The position numbers and the translations under genes were made by a program. 64,000 bases of DNA from Pseudomonas syringae (GTDB lineage Bacteria > Pseudomonadota > Gammaproteobacteria > Pseudomonadales > Pseudomonadaceae), in the NCBI RefSeq assembly GCF_000737245.1, contig NZ_JPQU01000041.1, positions 1-64,000 on the forward strand. Direction: 5' to 3'. The notes beneath the pieces are model-generated. The model made no database searches. It was given only the letters and a program-made list of their open reading frames with translations, and was not told the origin of the DNA. Shown here piece after piece: positions 46,197-55,726 of this stretch; the stretch's first letter is position 1; each line of letters opens with the position of its first letter.

Positions 46197-47506
46197 GAGG
46201 CACTTACCGATGCAGTTTTCAAGGTTCTGTTGGCGATGAAATAAATCATAAAGACGGCACCAATCAAATCGAATAATCCCATGGCGATAAACAATGGATG
46301 AAAGCCGATCTTGTCCACACTGACACCGATAATCAGCGAGAAAATGAAGCTTGCAATCCAGGCACAAGAACCGCGCAATCCGTTGACGGTGGCCAGTTCA
46401 TCTCGCTCGAACGTTTCCACTACCAAAGCGCTTAACATGCAGGAAATGACCTGATGACCAAACCCGCCGACCGAAATAAGTGCAATAGCGACATAAGGGT
46501 CCTTGACCTGCGTCATGATGGCCAACGAAAACATCAAGAACGCCCCCGTCACAGAACTTGCGACTATTGAGTTCACTCGAGTGCACTTGAAAATCCGATA
46601 GTAAACACGCGCCAGGTAACCGCTAGCGATACTTCCCAGGTCGGCAGCCAGGAAGGGAACCCACGCAAAGAGGACAATTTGCTTAAGGTCCATTCCTCTT
46701 TCGTTGGCCAGATACAGGGGCACCCAAAAGCTCATGACCGCCCACGCGGGTTCGGCCATGAATGCCGGAAGCGCAATCCCGTAAAAACGTTTGTCTCGAC
46801 CAATCTTCTTGAGCGCTTTGAAAAAAGGCAGTTGCTGACCGCGAACTTCGCCGTCTTGTTGAATATGGGCTGACTCCGCTGGAGACAGATGAGGATGCAC
46901 ATCTGGCGCATGGTAGAGCCATGCCCAGAGACCCGCCCATACCAAACCAATGCCCCCGCAAATCAGGAATGCACCTTGCCATCCCAGCGTGATATGAGCC
47001 AGGTAGATAATAGGCGGCGCTAACATCGCCCCGAGTGAAAACCCCACTCCAGCCCAACCTGCAGCAATCGGCCTTTCCTTTTTCGGAAACCAGTCACCTA
47101 TCGCTTTGGCATTGGCTGGCGTTGCTGCCGCTTCCGAAGCCCCCATGAAAAAACGCAATATCGCTAAATGTACCCAGCTCGCCGCGCCCGCATGGAGCAG
47201 GCACATGAGTGACCATATAACGGCGCAAATCAGGAACCCCATCTTCAGGCCGATGACGTCAATCAGCCACCCGCAAAGAGGTTGGAACAGTGTGTAGGCG
47301 AGCTGAAAGGACGCAACAATCCAGGAATACTGTTCCGTTGACATACCAAACTCGGTTTTTAGTTCCGAGGCCAATATCCCCAACGAATTACGGGTCAGAT
47401 AGTTAACCGTAACCCCAAGCAAAAATAGAGACAGCATCCACCAGCGCAGGTGTGGAATATTTCTTTTTCGCATGGCAGAAGGTCGAGCATTACGTTCGAT
47501 AATCAT
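46193..47506 (-). CDS. MFS transporter, anion:cation symporter-like
   Basis: The 437-residue protein has twelve membrane helices with the ACS-family pattern: NYLTRNSLGILASEL after helix 1, RFFMGASEAAATPANAKAIGDWFP between helices 4 and 5, and AGWAGVGFSLGAMLAPPI. Family members (ExuT, phthalate permeases) move hexuronates and organic anions. The position before a GH31 gene under a LacI regulator suggests an oligosaccharide or glycoside with an acidic group. AGGCGAAG precedes the start. Confidence 0.9.
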   Translation of the reverse strand: MIIERNARPSAMRKRNIPHLRWWMLSLFLLGVTVNYLTRNSLGILASELKTEFGMSTEQYSWIVASFQLAYTLFQPLCGWLIDVIGLKMGFLICAVIWSLMCLLHAGAASWVHLAILRFFMGASEAAATPANAKAIGDWFPKKERPIAAGWAGVGFSLGAMLAPPIIYLAHITLGWQGAFLICGGIGLVWAGLWAWLYHAPDVHPHLSPAESAHIQQDGEVRGQQLPFFKALKKIGRDKRFYGIALPAFMAEPAWAVMSFWVPLYLANERGMDLKQIVLFAWVPFLAADLGSIASGYLARVYYRIFKCTRVNSIVASSVTGAFLMFSLAIMTQVKDPYVAIALISVGGFGHQVISCMLSALVVETFERDELATVNGLRGSCAWIASFIFSLIIGVSVDKIGFHPLFIAMGLFDLIGAVFMIYFIANRTLKTASVSAS

Positions 47507-47594
47507 GTCTTCGCCTGTTACCGGCTGAACCGGCGTTTTGTTTTTATTGAGGTTCCACGCTAAGACAACTGCTCATGCTCGTACACAATCAGGC

Positions 47595-47687
47595 ATGTAT
47601 AAATTTACATATTCCGCGAGATTAGACCAAGAAACCCGCTGCAAAGCCTGATTCTATTGTGATCTACTACCATGAAAGCTTTTACAT
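47595..47687. promoter_or_regulatory. Candidate twin operators between divergent MFS-GH31 and lacI genes
   Basis: Two related 16-base dyads, ATGTATAAATTTACAT (47595-47610) and ATGAAAGCTTTTACAT (47672-47687), share 11 of 16 positions including TTTACAT. They lie 77 bases apart in the intergenic region of the divergent genes, an arrangement that would suit a LacI tetramer or two dimers. Each dyad is imperfect (6 and 5 of 8 pairs match), so this is a weak prediction. Confidence 0.4.
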
Positions 47688-47712
47688 AAATAGTTTCAAT
47701 GGGCGGGTGAAG

Positions 47713-48780
47713 ATGGGAAAACTACGCATTACCGAGATCGCAGCTCAGACCGGGCTTTCCATCGCCACGGTCTCGCGGGTGCTGGCCGGCAAGTCGAATA
47801 CCAGCCCTGCCACCCGCCAGAAAGTATTGCTGGCAGCCCGTCAGCAGGGGGTTATGGAAAATCTCTCCAATGGCCGATTTCTCCTCAATGGCCTGACCGT
47901 ATTCGCACCGTCTCGCGCCTTCAATCTGCGCTCGGATATCTTCTACTACAAGGTCATACAAGGCATCGCGCAGGCGGTCATGCAACACGATGTCCGGGTG
48001 CGCTACTGCAATCTGGAGGAGGTCGACAGCGATGCAGCACTGTTCCTTGAAAAGATGAATCAAAAAGACACCGACGCCGCTATCCTTATCGGAATTGATG
48101 ATCCCCACATCCACCAACTCGCTGCCGATCTGAGTAAACCCGCCGTGCTGGTCAATTGCCTGGATCGCACGATGCGCCTGCCTTCAATCTCGCCTGATCA
48201 CTTTTTGATTGGTAATTTCGCTGCAAACTATTTGTTCCAGCTCGGGCATCGCAATGTGCTGACGCTGCAATGCCTTCGCAGGTATACGATGGATCTGCGC
48301 ATGCGCGGCATTCGTGAAGCCTGGAAGGACCACAATCTGGAGTTCAGCGAAGCAAAACACCAGATAGTTGCCGAGGGCTTCAGCAGTGCCGAGTCTGAAT
48401 CTCTGGTGACTGCCTACCTTGCCGGATGCACGCCTGCTGAAAGACCGACCGCCATTCTCGCCGGCGGTGATTTCATGGCCGCAGGTGCAGTAAAAGCACT
48501 CCAGAGTGCAGGCCTGAGAGTGCCGCAGGACGTCTCGGTGATGAGCATGGACGGTTTCAATCTGGCAGATATCAACGATGTGCCGTTGACAACCTTGCAT
48601 GTGCCGCGAGATGAACTGGGGGCCGAGGCGGTAAGAGCGCTGAGACAAAGAATGCTGGAACCACAAACGCCCTGCGGGAATCTCCTGCTGGGCGGCCAAC
48701 TTATCGCAGGCGCTTCAGTTCGTCGCATCAAGCACAGCGCCAGGCAGACGGCCATGTATCAAAGAAGCATTTACGATTGA
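47713..48780 (+). CDS. LacI-family transcriptional regulator
   Basis: The 355-residue regulator has a LacI headpiece (ITEIAAQTGLSIATVSRVLAG) and a periplasmic-binding-type ligand domain (AAILIGIDDPHIHQL; DVSVMSMDGFNLADI). It is divergent from the MFS-GH31 operon by about 206 bases and is its likely regulator. ATG at 47713 follows GGGTG; the longer in-frame start at 47659 would add 18 residues before the headpiece, which is not usual. Confidence 0.9.
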   Translation: MGKLRITEIAAQTGLSIATVSRVLAGKSNTSPATRQKVLLAARQQGVMENLSNGRFLLNGLTVFAPSRAFNLRSDIFYYKVIQGIAQAVMQHDVRVRYCNLEEVDSDAALFLEKMNQKDTDAAILIGIDDPHIHQLAADLSKPAVLVNCLDRTMRLPSISPDHFLIGNFAANYLFQLGHRNVLTLQCLRRYTMDLRMRGIREAWKDHNLEFSEAKHQIVAEGFSSAESESLVTAYLAGCTPAERPTAILAGGDFMAAGAVKALQSAGLRVPQDVSVMSMDGFNLADINDVPLTTLHVPRDELGAEAVRALRQRMLEPQTPCGNLLLGGQLIAGASVRRIKHSARQTAMYQRSIYD

Positions 48781-48882
48781 CCAGCGGTGAACAGGGAAAC
48801 ACCATTGCCCCCCTGCCTTGTGAGTGCTCGCAACACCACGAACCGCACCCCCTCTCAGGTCGAAACCTCCGTCAGCTGGACT

Positions 48883-49980
48883 TCAATGCCCGGCGACCAA
48901 TTGACTGGACTGCCTGTCACCCTCTGCAAAGCCATGGGCTCGCGCTTTGGATGCAATGACCAGGCTGATCAGCAGCAATGCCAATAAGACCCAGGGAAAA
49001 GAACTTACCCCCCATTCACCGAGCAAAACGCCACCCGCTAATCCACCGCCTGCGATAGCACTGTTCCAGACCACAACGTTCATGGAAAGCGCTACATCGG
49101 CACCCTCACCTGCCGAGTCAGCGAGCGCGGTTTGCAAAAGCGTGGCGGCACCACCAAAGGTCAGGCCCCAGATAAAAACCCCGACGTAGACGGCAAAGGC
49201 AGAGTCGGAAAACAGACCAAAGAAAACAGAGACCGCTGCAAAGGTTGCAAGGCTGGCCAACACGGTCCTTCGTAGATGACGATCAACCAGCCGCCCTGTT
49301 ACCCAGATGCCCGCCAGCGCTGCCACGCCAAATGCCAGCAATACCAAATCAATGTCACTCGTTAATCCGGCCGCGGAAACAAAGGGCGCGATGCAGGTGT
49401 AAAGAATGTTGTGAGCCAGCATCCAGGTGAAAACGACGCCCAGCACCGAGCGCACGCCGGGCGTCAGAAATACCTGACGCAACGCCATGCGCTGCGAGGA
49501 GGATTGGCCAGGGTAGTCCGGCACCTTGATCAGCACCCAGGCGATCAACACCAGGGTCATCCCGGACATCAATCCAAACGCCATGCGCCAGCCCATGAAG
49601 CCACCCAGCCAGGTTCCCAAAGGCACCCCGAGGGAAAAAGCGATAGGCGTTCCCACCATTGCGACCGCCAGCGCTCGACCCTGCAACTGGGGGTCTACCA
49701 TACGTCGTGCATAACCCGCGATAAGGCTCCACGCCAGCCCCGCAGAGACGCCAGCGAAAAACCTTGCGATAAGGGTCAGCCAGTAATTGGAAGACAACGC
49801 AGTGATGGAGTTGAAAACCAGAAAGCCGACAATCGTCAGCAGCAAGACTGTTCTGCGGCGCCAGCTTTGCGTGGCGATGGTCAGCGGGATGGCCGCCAGC
49901 AGAGACCCCAATGCGTAAACAGTCACCATCTGCCCCGCCAACGATGCCGATACCCCGAGCCCGCTGCTGATCTCAGGCAG
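48883..49980 (-). pseudogene. MFS drug/metabolite transporter (DHA1 type), 5' end deleted
   Basis: About 365 residues of a DHA1-type MFS protein remain. Similarity to the family begins abruptly with LPEISSGLGVSASLAGQM, which in intact members lies after the first helix. The frame runs into a stop at 49999-50001 just upstream. Roughly the first 25-40 residues, including helix 1 and the normal start, are missing. The rest of the frame is open. TTG at 49941 could serve as a start but would leave out helix 1. It abuts the similarly truncated, divergent tetR gene, so both lost their 5' ends together. Confidence 0.8.
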
Positions 49981-49994
49981 CTGGCATAGGCGGA

Positions 49995-50495
49995 GGCATC
50001 AGCGCGCCTAGCTTTTACGCAGCTTTTGGCTCGAAGCAGGCTTTGTTCAGCGAGGTCATGGAGCACTACCTCAATACCCATGGTCGAGTCACCGATAGCC
50101 TGTTTGATACGACAATGCCGCCCAGGGAGGCGATTGAACTGACCCTTCGCCGCTCTGCGAAAATGCAATGTGAGCCCGATCATCCCAAGGGTTGTCTGGT
50201 TTCGCTGGGCCTGATGACCACTTGCTCGGACGAAAGCAAAGCCATCTCCGAGCCTCTAGCGCGGGCCAGAAAAGCCAACCGAGCCGGCTTGGTTGCGTGC
50301 CTCGACCGCGCAATTGCCTCAGGCGAATTGCCCGGGACGGTGATACCGGAAACCCTCGCCGCCGTGTTCGACAGTTATATGCTGGGCCTGTCGACGCAGG
50401 CGCGCGATGGCGTTCCACATGCCACGCTGGATGCCGCAGTGACCCAAGTGATGGGGCTATGGGATAGCCTGCGGATTGTTGCGGGCGATCAATGA
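49995..50495 (+). pseudogene. TetR-family regulator, 5' end deleted
   Basis: The open frame begins within the DNA-binding domain at GISAPSFYAAFGSKQALF. In intact relatives this follows about 30-35 residues of helices 1 and 2. The remaining ~165 residues run intact to the stop at 50495, including the ligand-binding domain (TMPPREAIELTLRRSAKM). TTG at 50043 could start a product without a DNA-binding domain. It was presumably the regulator of the divergent MFS transporter. Confidence 0.8.
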
Positions 50496-50555
50496 ATCTG
50501 ACGAATCGAGGCGCCTGCATCGCGGCAAGCGCGCTCCCGCCGCTCAGGCCTGTTA

Positions 50556-50954
50556 TCAACCCTTGGCGATCTCAGGCGTGAGTATCCACTCAGCGCTGTC
50601 GTTCCAGACATCCATGTGGGTGATCTTGCCGTTGCGGACTTCAAAGCGATCCAGGTAACGGTTGCCTGAAAAGCTGCTGCCATCCGGCCACTCGCCGTAC
50701 AACGTGCCGTTTGAATACACCACGGTGTGATCGCCGCGATCCATCCAGTCAAAGTTGCCCAATGCTTTCTTGACCCATGTATAGCGAGAGCCGTTGAACG
50801 CGGTAATGTCCTGGGGCGTTGGCATCACCCGTCCACCGGTGAAGGTGATCTTCACGTCAGGGCTCATGAACGTTGCGGCGCGGACCGGATCAGGGGCCAT
50901 GGATGCCTCCAGGAAATTGCTAACAATCTGCACATCTTTATTGATTTCCGACAT
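50556..50954 (-). CDS. NTF2-like/SnoaL-like protein
   Basis: The 132-residue protein has an NTF2-like fold pattern: VSNFLEASMAPDPVRAATFM, then VKITFTGGRVM, WMDRGDHTVVYSNGT, and the closing FEVRNGKITHMDVWNDS. There is no signal peptide. Members are small-molecule-binding proteins or isomerase-like enzymes; catalytic residues cannot be assigned here. AGGAGAA upstream of 50954 supports this start; an in-frame Met 21 codons earlier lacks a site. It is divergent from the ABC operon. Confidence 0.8.
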   Translation of the reverse strand: MSEINKDVQIVSNFLEASMAPDPVRAATFMSPDVKITFTGGRVMPTPQDITAFNGSRYTWVKKALGNFDWMDRGDHTVVYSNGTLYGEWPDGSSFSGNRYLDRFEVRNGKITHMDVWNDSAEWILTPEIAKG

Positions 50955-51096
50955 CGCTGATTCTCCTGACTCAAGGATTATGAATGCGGCCTGCCACGCC
51001 TTGACTTGGTGCGACACGCCACATATTGGCGCGTAAACATTCGGTATTTAGGCCGAAGACGGCGGTTTTCAGCCGCCGTGCTGACTGGCATCCTAC

Positions 51097-51127
51097 TTGC
51101 TAGCAATAAATATGCAACTGCTAGCAA
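51097..51127. promoter_or_regulatory. Candidate GntR/FCD operator upstream of the branched-chain-type ABC operon
   Basis: TTGCTAGCAA (51097-51106, a perfect palindrome) and CTGCTAGCAA (51118-51127) are 21 bases apart, two helical turns. The form TTGNNNNCAA fits known FCD-type sites such as TTGTATACAA. The left 17 bases, TTGCTAGCAATAAATAT, match 16 of 17 positions of the site upstream of the ggt-like gene (59651-59682) when that is read on the minus strand. The element ends 15 bases before the first start codon, where it would overlap the promoter or transcript start. Confidence 0.7.
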
Positions 51128-51142
51128 TCAGGAGAATGACCT

Positions 51143-52327
51143 ATGGCCATCCGGCTTCCAAACCTGCAACGTCTGCTGTTCCCCGTGGCTGCTGCAGTCA
51201 CGCTCAACATCGCCATGTTCGGCAGCGCGCAAGCGGTCGAGCCGATCAAGGTCGGTCTGGTCGCGGCCCTTTCCGGTCAGTCGGCCAAATCCGGTGAAGC
51301 GCTGACCCGCGGCCTCACCATGGCCATCAATGAGGTCAACGCCAAAGGCGGCGTACTCGGCCGCCCGCTTGAGCTGGTGCGTCGCGACGATGAAAGCAAC
51401 CCGTCCAAAGGCATGCTGGCGGCTCGTGAGCTGGTCCAGCGGGAAAAAGTCACGGTCTTGTTCGGCGGCCTGGATACCCCGGTTTCGCTGGCCATCGTGC
51501 CCTTGGCTAATCAGATGAAAGTGCCGTTCATGGGCATCTGGGCAGCAGGTACCAAGATCACCGAGAACGGCGCAGCCGATAACTACGTGTTCCGGGTATC
51601 AGCAGTCGACGAGTTGGTGGACGAAGCGCTGGTCAAATACGGCGTGGAAAACGGCATGAAGAAGCCAGGCATGATCCTCATCAACAACCCATGGGGTGAG
51701 TCCAACGAAGCAGGCTTCAAACGTGCACTGGAAAAACGTGGCCTGGCCAATGCCGGTGTCGAACGGATTCAGGACAGTGATCTGGACGTGGTACCGCAAC
51801 TGACCCGTCTGAAAAACGCCGGCGCCGACACCCTCTTGATGGTCGGCAACGTCGGCCCTTCGGCGCAGGTGGTCAAGTCCCTGGATCGTATGGGTTGGGA
51901 TGTGCCGGTGGTTTCCCACTGGGGTCCGGCCGGTGGTCGTTTCGGTGAACTGGCTGGCCCGAACGCCTCTCGCGTGCACTTCATCCAGACTTACGTATTC
52001 ACCGAGCACAACAGCGCCAAAGGCGACGCCCTGCTGGCTGCGTTGAAAACCGCCTACCCGCAGATCAAAACCCTGGCTGACGTCACCCCTGCCGTTGGCA
52101 TCGCCAATGCCTACGACGCTTTGCATCTGGCGGCCCTGGCCATCGAAAAAGCTGGCAACACCGACGGCAAGGCGGTGCGCGACGGCTTTTATGCCATCAG
52201 TGATTACGACGGTTTGATCAAGCATTACAAGCAGCCGTTCACGGTACAGAAACACGACGCGCTAGGCCCGGACGATTATCTGTTCACGCACTTCGTCAAC
52301 GACCAGATCGTACCGCTCAAGCCGTAA
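51143..52327 (+). CDS. Branched-chain-type ABC transporter binding protein
   Basis: The 394-residue protein has a signal peptide (cleavage near residue 32, after AQA) and the Peripla_BP_6/LivJ fold: IKVGLVAALSGQSAKSG, AINEVNAKGGVLGRPLELV, and FGGLDTPVSLAIVPLANQM. The ligand is a small polar organic compound; amides and amino-acid derivatives are common for this group. AGGAGAATG precedes the start. It is the first gene of the operon with livH, the fused livMGF and the CodA-like amidohydrolase. Confidence 0.92.
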   Translation: MAIRLPNLQRLLFPVAAAVTLNIAMFGSAQAVEPIKVGLVAALSGQSAKSGEALTRGLTMAINEVNAKGGVLGRPLELVRRDDESNPSKGMLAARELVQREKVTVLFGGLDTPVSLAIVPLANQMKVPFMGIWAAGTKITENGAADNYVFRVSAVDELVDEALVKYGVENGMKKPGMILINNPWGESNEAGFKRALEKRGLANAGVERIQDSDLDVVPQLTRLKNAGADTLLMVGNVGPSAQVVKSLDRMGWDVPVVSHWGPAGGRFGELAGPNASRVHFIQTYVFTEHNSAKGDALLAALKTAYPQIKTLADVTPAVGIANAYDALHLAALAIEKAGNTDGKAVRDGFYAISDYDGLIKHYKQPFTVQKHDALGPDDYLFTHFVNDQIVPLKP

Positions 52328-52352
52328 GCCAAGTCTTTAAGGAGTCATCACC

Positions 52353-53222
52353 ATGTTTACCGCCGCCATTGTCACCGGCCTCGGTCTGGGCAGCATGTAC
52401 GCGTTGCTGGCGCTCGGGTTTCACCTGACCTACGTCGTCTCGCGCACCGTCAACTTTGCCCAGGGCAGCGCCATGATGGTTGGCGCGGTCTTGGGCTACA
52501 CGTTCTGCATCACCTGGGGCTGGTCGCTGTGGCTGGCTTTACCGCTGACGCTGCTGCTTTGCGCCGTGTACGGCCTGGTAATCGAGCGCTGGCTGGTGCG
52601 GCCCTTCCACAGCCGCGGCTCACAGGCCTGGTTGATGGCGACGGTGGCAGGCGGGATTCTAGTGGACAACCTGGCGCTGTTTACGTTTGGCAAGGAGCCG
52701 CGTCAGTTCGAGAGCAGCCTGGTGAACCTCAATGTTGAACTGTTCGGCAACAACGTGGGGGCATTGCAACTGTTGATTCCGCTGGCGGGGGCAGCCATTG
52801 CCCTGGCGCTGTATCTGGTGCGTCGTTACACCCGACTGGGCAAGGTGCTCGAGGCCTGCGTGCAGAACCCTAGGGCGGCAATGCTGATGGGCATCAACGT
52901 CAATCGCGTGGTGGCCATCGCGTTCGCCATCTCCACGGTGTTCGCGGCTATTGCCGGTTTGTTGATTGCGCCGCTGTTCAGCGTCAATGCAGAAATGGGC
53001 ATGTTGTTCGGCCTTAAAGCCTTCGCAGTGGCGATCCTCGGCGGCATTGCCAGCGCCGGGGGCGTGTTTGCCGCCGGCCTGCTGTTCGGTCTTGCCGAAG
53101 CCTTGATCACGTTGTATTTCGGCTCGGCATTCACCCAGATCTTTACCTTCGCGCTGGTCATTCTGGCCCTGGCAATTCGTCCCAATGGCCTGTTCGGCAG
53201 CAAGGCACTGGTGAAAGTATGA
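52353..53222 (+). CDS. Branched-chain-type ABC permease (LivH-like)
   Basis: The 289-residue protein has eight hydrophobic helices and the LivH pattern (GLGSMYALLALGFHLTYVVS and the EACVQNPRAAMLMGINVNR coupling segment). AAGGAG lies ten bases upstream. The stop codon overlaps the start of the fused gene by four bases, so permease halves are made together. Confidence 0.93.
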   Translation: MFTAAIVTGLGLGSMYALLALGFHLTYVVSRTVNFAQGSAMMVGAVLGYTFCITWGWSLWLALPLTLLLCAVYGLVIERWLVRPFHSRGSQAWLMATVAGGILVDNLALFTFGKEPRQFESSLVNLNVELFGNNVGALQLLIPLAGAAIALALYLVRRYTRLGKVLEACVQNPRAAMLMGINVNRVVAIAFAISTVFAAIAGLLIAPLFSVNAEMGMLFGLKAFAVAILGGIASAGGVFAAGLLFGLAEALITLYFGSAFTQIFTFALVILALAIRPNGLFGSKALVKV

Positions 53223-55726
53223 AAGACATCAAATCCCTGGCGGCTCCGGTTTTCATCGCCCTGCTCGCCGCCACCTGTGGCGTCATGGCCTTCACGCTGG
53301 ACAGCTACTCCTTACTGGTTTTCACCCTCTGCGCCCTGGCGGCGGTGGTGGGTGTCGGCCTGAATATCCTGATTGGCCTGAGCGGGCAGATTTCCTTCGG
53401 CCATATCGCGTTTTACGCCATTGGTGCCTATGTGTCGGCACTTCTGACCATGGCTGGCTGGCCGCTCTGGCTGGCGCTGCCGCTGGCTGGGGTGATCGCC
53501 GGGCTGGTAGGTGCATTGCTGGCAATTCCGGCATTGCGGGTCAGCGGCCCATATCTGGCGATGATCACCATTGCCTTCGCCTTCGTCGTGCATCACAGCC
53601 TGATTGAATGGCGGGACTTCACTGGCGGCTCCAACGGCTTGATGGGCATCCCATTGCCAGAGTTTGCCGGTCTTGATCCGGCAATCCTCCTCGCCCTGCT
53701 TTCCGGAGCGCTGATGATTGGCGCGCTGCTGTTTTACCAGCGTTTGAGCCACAGCAGCTGGGGCAAAGCCATGCGCGCTGTCAAAGCCTCGGAAATCGCC
53801 GCGCGTTCGCTGGGTTTCAATCCGGTGCTGAGCAAGACCCTTGCCTTTGCCCTGTCTGCGGCATTGACGGGTTTGGCCGGCGGCTTGCTGGCGCCGTTGC
53901 TGATGTTCATCAACCCCGAATCCTTCCCGTTTTCGCAGTCGATTCTGTTTGTCCTGGCGGTGATCGTCGGCGGCAGCGGCATGCTGTTCGGGCCGCTGAT
54001 TGGTGCACTGTTGATCGTGCTGGTGCCTGAGCTGCTGTCGGATTTCGCCGAATACCGCCTGCTGATTTTCTCGGTCCTCCTGCTGCTGGTGCTGTGGATC
54101 GCGCCCAACGGGCTGCTGGGCGCCCTCGCCCGTCGCTGGATCAAACCGACCCATTTGCTGCCCCCAACAAAGCTTAATCGCGAACGCATCGCCGCCCATC
54201 TGCGCAGTCGTGGCCCGTCGTCCGGCTTGCGTGTTACTGATATCGGTATACGTTTCGGCGGCGTTCAGGCTGCGCAGCATGTGAACCTGCATGCGTCTGC
54301 CGGGAGCATCACCAGCATCATCGGCCCTAATGGCGCGGGCAAAACCACGGTGCTGAACATGATCAGTGGTTTTTATGCGCCAGACAGCGGCCAGATTGAT
54401 CTGCAACAACCACTGGCTGGTCTGCCTGCCTGGAAAAGCGCCCGTGCCGGGATTGCCCGCACCTATCAGACCACCCTGTTGTTCGGCGAAATGTCGGTGC
54501 TGGATAACCTGCTGGTGGCCATGCAAAAAGGCCGTCTGGGTTTGCCATTCAGCCGCTCCAGTGCCGAGCAGCGCAGCCTGGCCCTGGACCTGCTGGCCCT
54601 GGTCGGTTATCGCGGCGAAGTGAACATCGCTGCCGACGACTTACCCCACGTGGACCGCCGCCTGGTGGAAATCGCCCGGGCACTGGCCACCGCGCCGGCG
54701 GTTTTACTCTTGGACGAACCGGCTGCCGGGCTGAGCCGTCGCGACACGGACGAATTGGCCGTGCTGTTGCGCGAACTGGCAGGATTCGGTCTGACGGTAA
54801 TTCTGGTGGAACACGACATGGCGCTGGTGATGTCGGTCTCCGAACATTTATTGGTGCTGGATGCGGGCAAACCCATCGCCTCTGGCCCACCCGCTGAAAT
54901 TCGCCAGAATCAGCAGGTCATCGCCGCGTATCTGGGCGGCACCGATTATCAGGCGACACCTCGCCAACAAGCCTGGAACGGCAGCCGTGATGCGCGCCTG
55001 TACGTCAAGGACCTGGTCATCGACTACGGCGCTTCAGCGGTGGTGGACAAGGTCAATCTGCTGGTCAATCCCGGTGAGCTGGTGGCGATTCTGGGGGCCA
55101 ATGGGGCTGGTAAGTCGAGCATCCTGCAATGCCTGGCCGGACTGCATCGCGCCACCAGTGGCAGCATCCTGCTGGACAACGAAAGCATCGAACAGGCCAA
55201 CGCCAGCACCATCGCCGCCAAAGGCCTGGCACTGGTGCCGGAAGGTCGTCAGGTGTTCCCTTACCTCAGCGTGCGCGACAACCTGTTGCTGGGCGGCTAT
55301 TCACGTCGGGAAACCTTTGATGCCGAGGCCGAAATCGAGGCCATCCTCAAGCGCTTCCCACGCTTGCGGGATCGCATCGACAACCCGGCCGGACTGCTTT
55401 CCGGCGGCGAGCAGCAGATGGTTGCAGTGGGTCGGGGGCTGATGGCCAAACCGAAAATCCTGTTGCTGGATGAACCGTCGCTGGGTTTGTCGCCCGCCAT
55501 GATCGGCGAACTGTACGACGCCCTCTCAGCCCTGCGCGACGAAGGCGTCACCATTTTGCTGGTCGATCAGATGGCCAACCTTGCCTTGCAAGTGGCCGAC
55601 CGAGCCTATGTGCTTGAAACCGGCTGCATCGTCAAATCCGCCAGCGCCGCCGAACTGCGTGAAGACAAAGAGCTGGCGGCAGCCTATTTAGGCGAGAGCA
55701 CCACCAGCCAGGGAGCCTGCGCATGA
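53219..55726 (+). CDS. Fused LivM-LivG-LivF: permease plus two ABC ATPase domains
   Basis: This 835-residue protein joins three subunits that are separate in E. coli. Residues 1-320 are a LivM permease (ISFGHIAFYAIGAYVSA). Residues of about 340-580 are a LivG ATPase: Walker A GPNGAGKTT (about 368), Walker B LLLDEPAAGL, switch VEHD. Its signature reads LPHVDRR where LSxGQ would be expected. Residues of about 600-830 are a LivF ATPase with Walker A GANGAGKSS and a standard LSGGEQQ (about 727). Start and stop overlap the neighbouring genes by four bases each. One polypeptide would give a 1:1:1 ratio. The weak signature suggests one asymmetric nucleotide site. Confidence 0.93.
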   Translation: MKDIKSLAAPVFIALLAATCGVMAFTLDSYSLLVFTLCALAAVVGVGLNILIGLSGQISFGHIAFYAIGAYVSALLTMAGWPLWLALPLAGVIAGLVGALLAIPALRVSGPYLAMITIAFAFVVHHSLIEWRDFTGGSNGLMGIPLPEFAGLDPAILLALLSGALMIGALLFYQRLSHSSWGKAMRAVKASEIAARSLGFNPVLSKTLAFALSAALTGLAGGLLAPLLMFINPESFPFSQSILFVLAVIVGGSGMLFGPLIGALLIVLVPELLSDFAEYRLLIFSVLLLLVLWIAPNGLLGALARRWIKPTHLLPPTKLNRERIAAHLRSRGPSSGLRVTDIGIRFGGVQAAQHVNLHASAGSITSIIGPNGAGKTTVLNMISGFYAPDSGQIDLQQPLAGLPAWKSARAGIARTYQTTLLFGEMSVLDNLLVAMQKGRLGLPFSRSSAEQRSLALDLLALVGYRGEVNIAADDLPHVDRRLVEIARALATAPAVLLLDEPAAGLSRRDTDELAVLLRELAGFGLTVILVEHDMALVMSVSEHLLVLDAGKPIASGPPAEIRQNQQVIAAYLGGTDYQATPRQQAWNGSRDARLYVKDLVIDYGASAVVDKVNLLVNPGELVAILGANGAGKSSILQCLAGLHRATSGSILLDNESIEQANASTIAAKGLALVPEGRQVFPYLSVRDNLLLGGYSRRETFDAEAEIEAILKRFPRLRDRIDNPAGLLSGGEQQMVAVGRGLMAKPKILLLDEPSLGLSPAMIGELYDALSALRDEGVTILLVDQMANLALQVADRAYVLETGCIVKSASAAELREDKELAAAYLGESTTSQGACA

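Noticed and set aside
53312..54526. 404-codon minus-strand frame opposite the livM part of the fused transporter gene
   Set aside because: Very rich in Gln, Arg and His, as expected for the complement of hydrophobic membrane codons; no motif or ribosome-binding site.
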